This document shows positions 59,572-64,000 of a stretch of DNA of 64,000 nt, one piece after another. The stretch lies in the NCBI GenBank assembly GCA_026014725.1, contig JAOZHV010000052.1:124001-188000 (forward strand), in the 5' to 3' direction. Under the pieces are notes generated by a model. That model ran no database searches. It had not been told where the DNA came from and saw nothing but the letters and a program-made list of their open reading frames with translations. The DNA is from Candidatus Bathyarchaeota archaeon. Its GTDB lineage: Archaea; Thermoproteota; Bathyarchaeia; Bathyarchaeales; Bathycorpusculaceae. The position numbers were made by a program, and so were the translations under genes. Position 1 is the stretch's first letter, and every line of letters starts with the position of its first letter.

Positions 59572-60861
59572 CTACGTGGTGGTTTGGTTCCAGTAGTAAA
59601 CTGTCTTGTACTCTACTTTAGAGACTGGGTAAGCTGAATCCTCATAGACTATGTCTAGGCTGGTGCCATATTTTGCCAGCAGTTCACTCATGATTGTTGC
59701 GATTTGCTGTGTTTTATCGTCTGTTGACCAGAACCCCCAGATGGTGTCGTTGGGGTTGCGCATGCCCCACCCGTAATTGTGAGGCAAAACCAGCGCTACC
59801 TCAGGGCTACTTTTATCCACAAACTGTTTGTTGTTGATGTCGTTCCAGAACCGTTCAAGCGCAAGGTAATGTTGCTTAGTCATAGCTGCTGCGGTGTTGC
59901 CCTTATCATCTTTGGCGTAATTAAAAATCGTTATGTACTTGGCGCCTGCTTGATAGGCGCTGAGCATTTGGCTGTAAATTTTCTCTGGAGTATCAAGGAA
60001 AGGCACCTCATCGTACTTCCATGTAATCATGGCGCCCCACTCCTTATCCTGAAGCCGCGCTGCACCTTTCACTTGAGCTATCTGCTGAGCAACACTCGCA
60101 TTCCACCCTAACTCAGCAAATAAAACATCGTATCCCCCTAAATAATCCCACCAATAGAGCCCATAATCAGAAGTGAAAGTGGTAATTCCTACAGCATTTA
60201 AGGTTGAAAGCCCCGGGTCACCATCACTTAACACTTCATTAATGAAAAATTCCGCTTCTAAATCATAGTTTTCAGGCTCAGTGCCATTATAGACGAAATC
60301 AAGCATTTTGAGATATATCTCATAGAGCGCTTGGAGTGCGGGATGGTCATGGCCGCTTAGGTTTTCTCCATAAGCTCTATACCAGTCTGCCCAGTACCCA
60401 TCCAACTGGATTCCACCTGGTTCATCGTTGTAATACATACCAAGGAACTTGTCGCCCCAGCGTTGTGTCCAGTTCTGCTTGATGCTGTCCAGTGGTTCCA
60501 GCCAAAACCAAGTAGACTCGTTTTTTTCTATAACATCATAGATGCCTAAGTTAACTATGATGCTTAATCCGTTTGCTACGGCGTAATCGCAGGCTTCATA
60601 CACTGCAGACTGGTTCCTGCTCAACACGCTTCTGCCCGAATCTAAAATAAACAGGTTAGTGTACGCTTTTGTTCTGTCGATAAGCGCTTTCGCTTCAGCG
60701 GTGGTGTTTCCGCAAAAAGCAACCCCGACAAAAACGCCTGGGTCCGCTTTCACTCGGCTCCAGCCTAAATAGTACATGTGAAAGCCCAAGATTGAAACTG
60801 CCAGAACTGTAATCAGCAAGGCTCCAACAACATACTTACCAATTCTTTTGAACCCGCTCAC
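59572..60861 (-). CDS. secreted glycoside-hydrolase-like TIM-barrel protein
   Basis: 429 residues. N-terminal membrane anchor (YVVGALLITVLAVSILGFHMYYL), then an outside domain with strands typical of alpha-amylase-like or GH-related barrels (GLSIIVNLGIYDVI, KFLGMYYNDEPGG, VGITTFTSDYGLYWW, GAMITWKYDEVPFLDT, YITIFNYAKDD). Possible catalytic acids are Glu in NDEPGG and Asp/Glu in KYDEV. At least eight N-x-S/T glycosylation sites. The sugar substrate is unknown; family assignment is by fold pattern only. Confidence 0.6.
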   Translation of the reverse strand: MSGFKRIGKYVVGALLITVLAVSILGFHMYYLGWSRVKADPGVFVGVAFCGNTTAEAKALIDRTKAYTNLFILDSGRSVLSRNQSAVYEACDYAVANGLSIIVNLGIYDVIEKNESTWFWLEPLDSIKQNWTQRWGDKFLGMYYNDEPGGIQLDGYWADWYRAYGENLSGHDHPALQALYEIYLKMLDFVYNGTEPENYDLEAEFFINEVLSDGDPGLSTLNAVGITTFTSDYGLYWWDYLGGYDVLFAELGWNASVAQQIAQVKGAARLQDKEWGAMITWKYDEVPFLDTPEKIYSQMLSAYQAGAKYITIFNYAKDDKGNTAAAMTKQHYLALERFWNDINNKQFVDKSSPEVALVLPHNYGWGMRNPNDTIWGFWSTDDKTQQIATIMSELLAKYGTSLDIVYEDSAYPVSKVEYKTVYYWNQTTT

Positions 60862-61025
60862 ACCTCGCTTTACATTAAAAATTCACGTGTACCCGCTTAA
60901 ATCTTACGATAAAACCGCCAAAACACGCTCCGCCCGTAGAACAGCAGTATTGTTCCAGTTTTGGAACATAATGTTCCTTCTGTAGAACTAAAAGCCCCTG
61001 CCCCATGGTACTGGTGGCGAGAGAA

Positions 61026-62198
61026 ATGAACAAATCAGTACCCACTATCATAATCATGGTAATTATAGCCGCCTCCAGCATACTCATGACTGAACCAGCA
61101 GAGGCAAGTGGCAACGTGATTGTTGTTCCAGACGATTTCCCAACTATAAATCAGGCAATCCAGAACGCTACAGAAGGCGACACCATCCTCGTCAGACAGG
61201 GCATGTACAACGAAACCCTAGTAATCGACAAAGCCATAACACTGAAAGGAGAAGATACAAACAAAACAATTATAAACGGAAACATGTCTGGAACTGTAAT
61301 CCAAATCCTATACGACAACGTCGCAATAACAGGTTTCACCGTCACCTATTCAACAACGCCCAACACGCCAAGAAGATACTACCAGCATAACATTCCCCAA
61401 GAATGGCTTCCTATGACGCATAATGGCTGGGCGCTCTCAAGTGGCTACCCGCTGGATGGCGGCTACTTTGTCAGGAAGACCCAGTTTAGGCTATCAGGAA
61501 TCCACATCCAAAACGCCAAAAACTGTCACATCTCTGGCAACAAAATATCTGACTGCGGTGTAGGCATGTGGCTTTGGAGAGCTTCTCAGAATAATATTAC
61601 TGGAAATATCTTGGTTCAGAACGATTACGGTATGCAGGTTGAGTCCTCAAGAAACAACAGCATTAGTGGCAACACCTTTTTGAATAATGGCGGTGGCGTA
61701 TGGCTTCCACAACTCAACTGGATGAGCGGCTGGGGCACTGACAGAAAAACCGTCAACAATACATTCACCGAAAACAACTTTATCGGCAACCAGAAAGCAA
61801 TAGAGCCGCAGAGCCTAACAAACACCACAAACTACTGGGACAACGGCACAGTAGGAAACTATTGGGAACTATACAACGGCACCGACAGCAACCAAGACGG
61901 AATCAGCGAAAAACCCTACCAAATTATCGGCGAATATTTTACAGGCGGATACCACCAACACGGCATCTGGAAAGAGCAAGTCTACGGTGTAGATAACTAT
62001 CCGCTTATGGAGCCCTTTAACACAACCAACATGTTTGTTGTTTACACACCGCCCCCATCCTCACCACCAACGGAACAAAAGCCCCTAAACTTATCCGAGC
62101 ACACCAAAACAACTCTCGCTATAGTTGCCACTGGCATAACCATAGCCGCTGTAGCAGGAATAGCAGTTCACTTTTACTTCAAAAAGCGCCAGCATTAA
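61026..62198 (+). CDS. secreted NosD-like right-handed beta-helix protein
   Basis: 390 residues from ATG 61026. Signal peptide (IIIMVIIAASSILM), then the carbohydrate-binding/NosD start VPDDFPTINQAIQNATEGDT and repeated parallel beta-helix rungs (GIHIQNAKNCHISGNKISDC, GMQVESSRNNSISGNTF), ending in a Pro-rich stalk and C-terminal membrane helix (TLAIVATGITIAAVAGIAVHFYF) with basic tail. Many N-x-S/T sequons. Surface-anchored, probably sugar-binding. Divergent from the glycoside-hydrolase-like gene. Confidence 0.82.
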   Translation: MNKSVPTIIIMVIIAASSILMTEPAEASGNVIVVPDDFPTINQAIQNATEGDTILVRQGMYNETLVIDKAITLKGEDTNKTIINGNMSGTVIQILYDNVAITGFTVTYSTTPNTPRRYYQHNIPQEWLPMTHNGWALSSGYPLDGGYFVRKTQFRLSGIHIQNAKNCHISGNKISDCGVGMWLWRASQNNITGNILVQNDYGMQVESSRNNSISGNTFLNNGGGVWLPQLNWMSGWGTDRKTVNNTFTENNFIGNQKAIEPQSLTNTTNYWDNGTVGNYWELYNGTDSNQDGISEKPYQIIGEYFTGGYHQHGIWKEQVYGVDNYPLMEPFNTTNMFVVYTPPPSSPPTEQKPLNLSEHTKTTLAIVATGITIAAVAGIAVHFYFKKRQH

Positions 62199-62271
62199 GG
62201 CTAAAGGCTATTTGTGTGTAAGTATTTTTAAGCAATTACAACATTATCAAACTCTAAGGGGAGAAAAACTG

Positions 62272-62640
62272 ATGGAACGCGCCAAAGTCGTAAAAGAAGA
62301 GCTCCTTGAACAGGACACACTTTTTTTGGCAGTTTATGTGGAGGCAAAAAACTCCATCATGATAATGCTCAGTGAAAAAGAGGACAAGCTAGGAACAATG
62401 GCAATTGCTGTTCCCAAATTCAAAGATGTTGGTCAAGTTACTTCTTCAGTGCTTTTAGGAGACCGAAACGTTATCTCTGCGCGCATGTTTGCTGAGCACG
62501 TTGCTTCCAAGAAGGGCAAAATCGCCATGGTCTCCGTTTACCTGGAAAAGGTCGGAGAGATGCAGGCGCAATCATTCTTCATGCACCTCATAGACAAACT
62601 CATCAAAACAGATAGCCCCAAAGAATCCACTGCAATCTAA
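62272..62640 (+). CDS. PAC4-family proteasome assembly chaperone-like protein
   Basis: 122 residues from ATG 62272 (frame opens at 62212). Beta strands DTLFLAVYVEAKNSIMIMLS and GTMAIAVPKF precede SSVLLGDRNVISARMFAEHVA and KKGKIAMVSVYLEKVG, the pattern of PAC3/PAC4-type chaperones that help assemble the 20S proteasome. Assignment rests on this strand pattern. The other homologue in the window is PAC2 at 20125. Confidence 0.6.
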   Translation: MERAKVVKEELLEQDTLFLAVYVEAKNSIMIMLSEKEDKLGTMAIAVPKFKDVGQVTSSVLLGDRNVISARMFAEHVASKKGKIAMVSVYLEKVGEMQAQSFFMHLIDKLIKTDSPKESTAI

Positions 62641-62663
62641 GCCAGCGCAGTAGCAGTGAAACC

Positions 62664-63149
62664 ATGATTCAAAAGCTTACAAACGCTGACTTTCAAACAA
62701 TCCTAACCGTGGTAAACGATGCCGCCATCGCTTACAAGGGAAAAATCCCAGCCGACAGGTGGAAAGAACCCTACATGCCAGCGCAAGAATTAGAAGAGGA
62801 AATCGAAAGGGGTGTCCAATTCTACGGCTGGACAGAAAAAGGCACAACTATCGCTGTTATGGGCATCCAGCTGGTAAACGATGTCACCTTAATACGGCAT
62901 GCCTACACGCTTACGAGCCACCAGCGCAGAGGGTTCGGGGAAAAACTCCTAAACTACCTGCTAAGCTTAGCGCAAACCCGCAAGATTTTGGTGGGCACTT
63001 GGGCATCAGCGCCATGGGCAATTAGCTTCTACGAAAAACATGGCTTCAGACTGGTTTCAACAGAAGAAAAGAATAACTTGCTCCATAAGTACTGGAACAT
63101 TCCAGAACGCCAAGTAGAAACATCAGTTGTACTTGAACTAAAAGGCTAA
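62664..63149 (+). CDS. GNAT-family N-acetyltransferase
   Basis: 161 residues. GNAT core with the acetyl-CoA pyrophosphate loop SHQRRGFGEKLLNYLL (R-x-x-G-x-G/A type) near residue 95, preceding strand VTLIRHAYTLT and following WAISFYEKHGFRLV. Acetyl acceptor unknown. Five nt separate it from sua5, so the two may share a transcript. Confidence 0.85.
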   Translation: MIQKLTNADFQTILTVVNDAAIAYKGKIPADRWKEPYMPAQELEEEIERGVQFYGWTEKGTTIAVMGIQLVNDVTLIRHAYTLTSHQRRGFGEKLLNYLLSLAQTRKILVGTWASAPWAISFYEKHGFRLVSTEEKNNLLHKYWNIPERQVETSVVLELKG

Positions 63150-63153
63150 AGCA

Positions 63154-64000
63154 ATGAAACAAACCCTCGTGCTCAAAGTTAATGCAGAGAATCCAGAGCC
63201 AGCAAAAATACAAACCGCAGCCCAAATCATACAAAACGGTGGATTAGTAGCGTTCCCCACAGAGACCGTTTACGGCTTAGGCGCAGACGCACTAAACCCC
63301 AAGGCGATTCTGGCTCTTTTTGAAGCTAAAAAACGACCATTGGATAATCCGCCAATAGTTCATGTGGCAAGCATAAGCGAGGTTTACCCGCTGGTTACAG
63401 GTGTCCCTGCTAAAGCTGAACTGCTAATGAAACAGTTTTGGCCTGGCCCCTTAACTCTCATTTTTAAACGCTCAAAATTGGTTCCGAGCGTGACAACCGC
63501 AGGCTTAGACACGGTAGCCATCCGCATGCCAAAACACAAAGTAGCCCTCGAACTTATCAAACAAAGCCGCCGCCCCATCGCGGCGCCAAGCGCAAACCTC
63601 GCAGGCAAACCCAGCCCAACCACCGCCAGCCACGTCTACGAAGACCTCAACGGAAGAATCGACGCTATCATAGACGGAGGCGATACAAACATTGGTGTGG
63701 AATCCACGGTTTTGGATTTGAGTGTTGAACCCTCGATGCTTCTGCGTCCTGGGGGAACGCCGTTTGAAGCCTTAAAGAGCGTGCTTGGCGACGTGAAACT
63801 TCACCCGTTTGTGCAAGCTGAACAGGAGCTACCCCTGCAGCAGATTCGTTCGCCTGGAATGAAGCATAAGCATTATGCGCCGAGGACTGAAGTGATTCTT
63901 GTCGAGGGTAGCGTTCAGGCAGTAATTGGCAAAGTTAAGGAACTTGCAGAAGCCTACAAGCGTAAAGGCGCAAAGGTTGGCATACTTGCTACTGATGAAA
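63154..64000 (+). CDS. sua5: L-threonylcarbamoyladenylate synthase (Sua5), cut by window end
   Basis: About 282 codons visible without a stop. YrdC domain: GGLVAFPTETVYGLGADAL at ~30-48, KKRPLDNPPIVHV, FWPGPLTLIF, VAIRMPKH and PIAAPSANLAGKPSPT, followed by the Sua5-type linker SPGMKHKHYAPRTEVIL and start of the C-terminal domain. Makes the threonylcarbamoyl-AMP used for tRNA t6A37. This is the long Sua5 form rather than YrdC alone. Confidence 0.93.
   Translation, partial: MKQTLVLKVNAENPEPAKIQTAAQIIQNGGLVAFPTETVYGLGADALNPKAILALFEAKKRPLDNPPIVHVASISEVYPLVTGVPAKAELLMKQFWPGPLTLIFKRSKLVPSVTTAGLDTVAIRMPKHKVALELIKQSRRPIAAPSANLAGKPSPTTASHVYEDLNGRIDAIIDGGDTNIGVESTVLDLSVEPSMLLRPGGTPFEALKSVLGDVKLHPFVQAEQELPLQQIRSPGMKHKHYAPRTEVILVEGSVQAVIGKVKELAEAYKRKGAKVGILATDE

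Noticed and set aside
59433-59621. 62-codon hydrophobic frame inside repeat B copy 2
   Set aside because: Frame is not preserved in the other repeat copies and lacks a ribosome-binding site; T-rich DNA gives hydrophobic translations by chance.
1-64000. CRISPR arrays, insertion sequences, prophage or integrase genes
   Set aside because: No regular spaced repeats and no transposase, recombinase or phage protein among the frames; the dispersed repeats have no terminal inverted repeats that I could see.

Overview
This window is 64 kb of archaeal chromosome. The evidence is a set of archaeal or archaeal/eukaryotic information-processing genes: Alba, TFE-alpha, aMBF1, NAC, eL40, aTrm56, CTP-dependent riboflavin kinase, topoisomerase VI and an initiator tRNA with an A1-U72 pair. 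The presence of a eukaryote-type topoisomerase IB beside topoisomerase VI, together with F420-ligase-like and AmmeMemoRadiSam proteins, points to the Thermoproteota/TACK side, most likely a Bathyarchaeia-type lineage; that placement is inference. There is no prophage, CRISPR array or recognisable transposase. The region is mostly densely packed housekeeping DNA with several gene-poor islands.

Layout. 1-3.1 kb: B12-binding radical SAM proteins, a methyltransferase and a membrane-anchored winged-helix regulator. 3.3-7.5 kb: alba-KH-aspS (minus strand), then an Lrp-like regulator, eL40, and an unknown gene coupled to ribK. 7.5-12.2 kb: ADP-forming acyl-CoA synthetase alpha, CofE-like ligase and two radical SAM activase-like proteins. 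12.2-18.7 kb: a contiguous histidine operon hisG-D-C-B-H-A-F-I without hisE. 18.9-22 kb: an RHH/V4R-like regulator, PAC2, initiator tRNA-Met, NAC and a PUA protein. 22-26.3 kb: aMBF1-hflX-trm56-tfe-HD-DUF2110. 26.6-29.1 kb: a coupled deacetylase/ATP-grasp/HAD operon. 29.1-33.2 kb: small zinc finger, exported protein, winged-helix membrane regulator, MacB-type ABC exporter and tRNA-Pro. 33.3-40 kb: Lon-like protease, a candidate structured RNA, a VSR-like nuclease and topoisomerase VI B/A. 40-48.4 kb: IMPase, phosphoesterase, a rubredoxin-TPP enzyme fusion divergent from thioredoxin reductase, and an Fe-S/NfnA/NfnB electron-transfer operon. 48.6-55.6 kb: topoisomerase IB, a metallopeptidase, an acyltransferase, an isopropylmalate/citramalate-type synthase, VapBC and a cupin. 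56-62.2 kb: a set of membrane and secreted proteins rich in N-glycosylation sequons. 62.2-64 kb: PAC4-like chaperone, GNAT and Sua5 (cut by the window end).

Most unusual points. (1) A family of about 145-bp dispersed repeats (four copies) and a second short element (three copies) sit in the gene-poor islands; one copy of each is adjacent. (2) A roughly 113-nt region at 36.6 kb with a perfect 15-bp closing stem and internal hairpins looks like an undescribed structured RNA. (3) Three clearly conserved proteins (HflX, a HELMH metallopeptidase, the LeuA-family synthase) have no ATG, GTG or TTG at the expected start and seem to use ACG or ATA. (4) Several uncommon gene architectures occur: rubredoxin-TPP enzyme, tandem ferredoxin/MvhD protein with Nfn-like subunits, and deacetylase/ATP-grasp/HAD.
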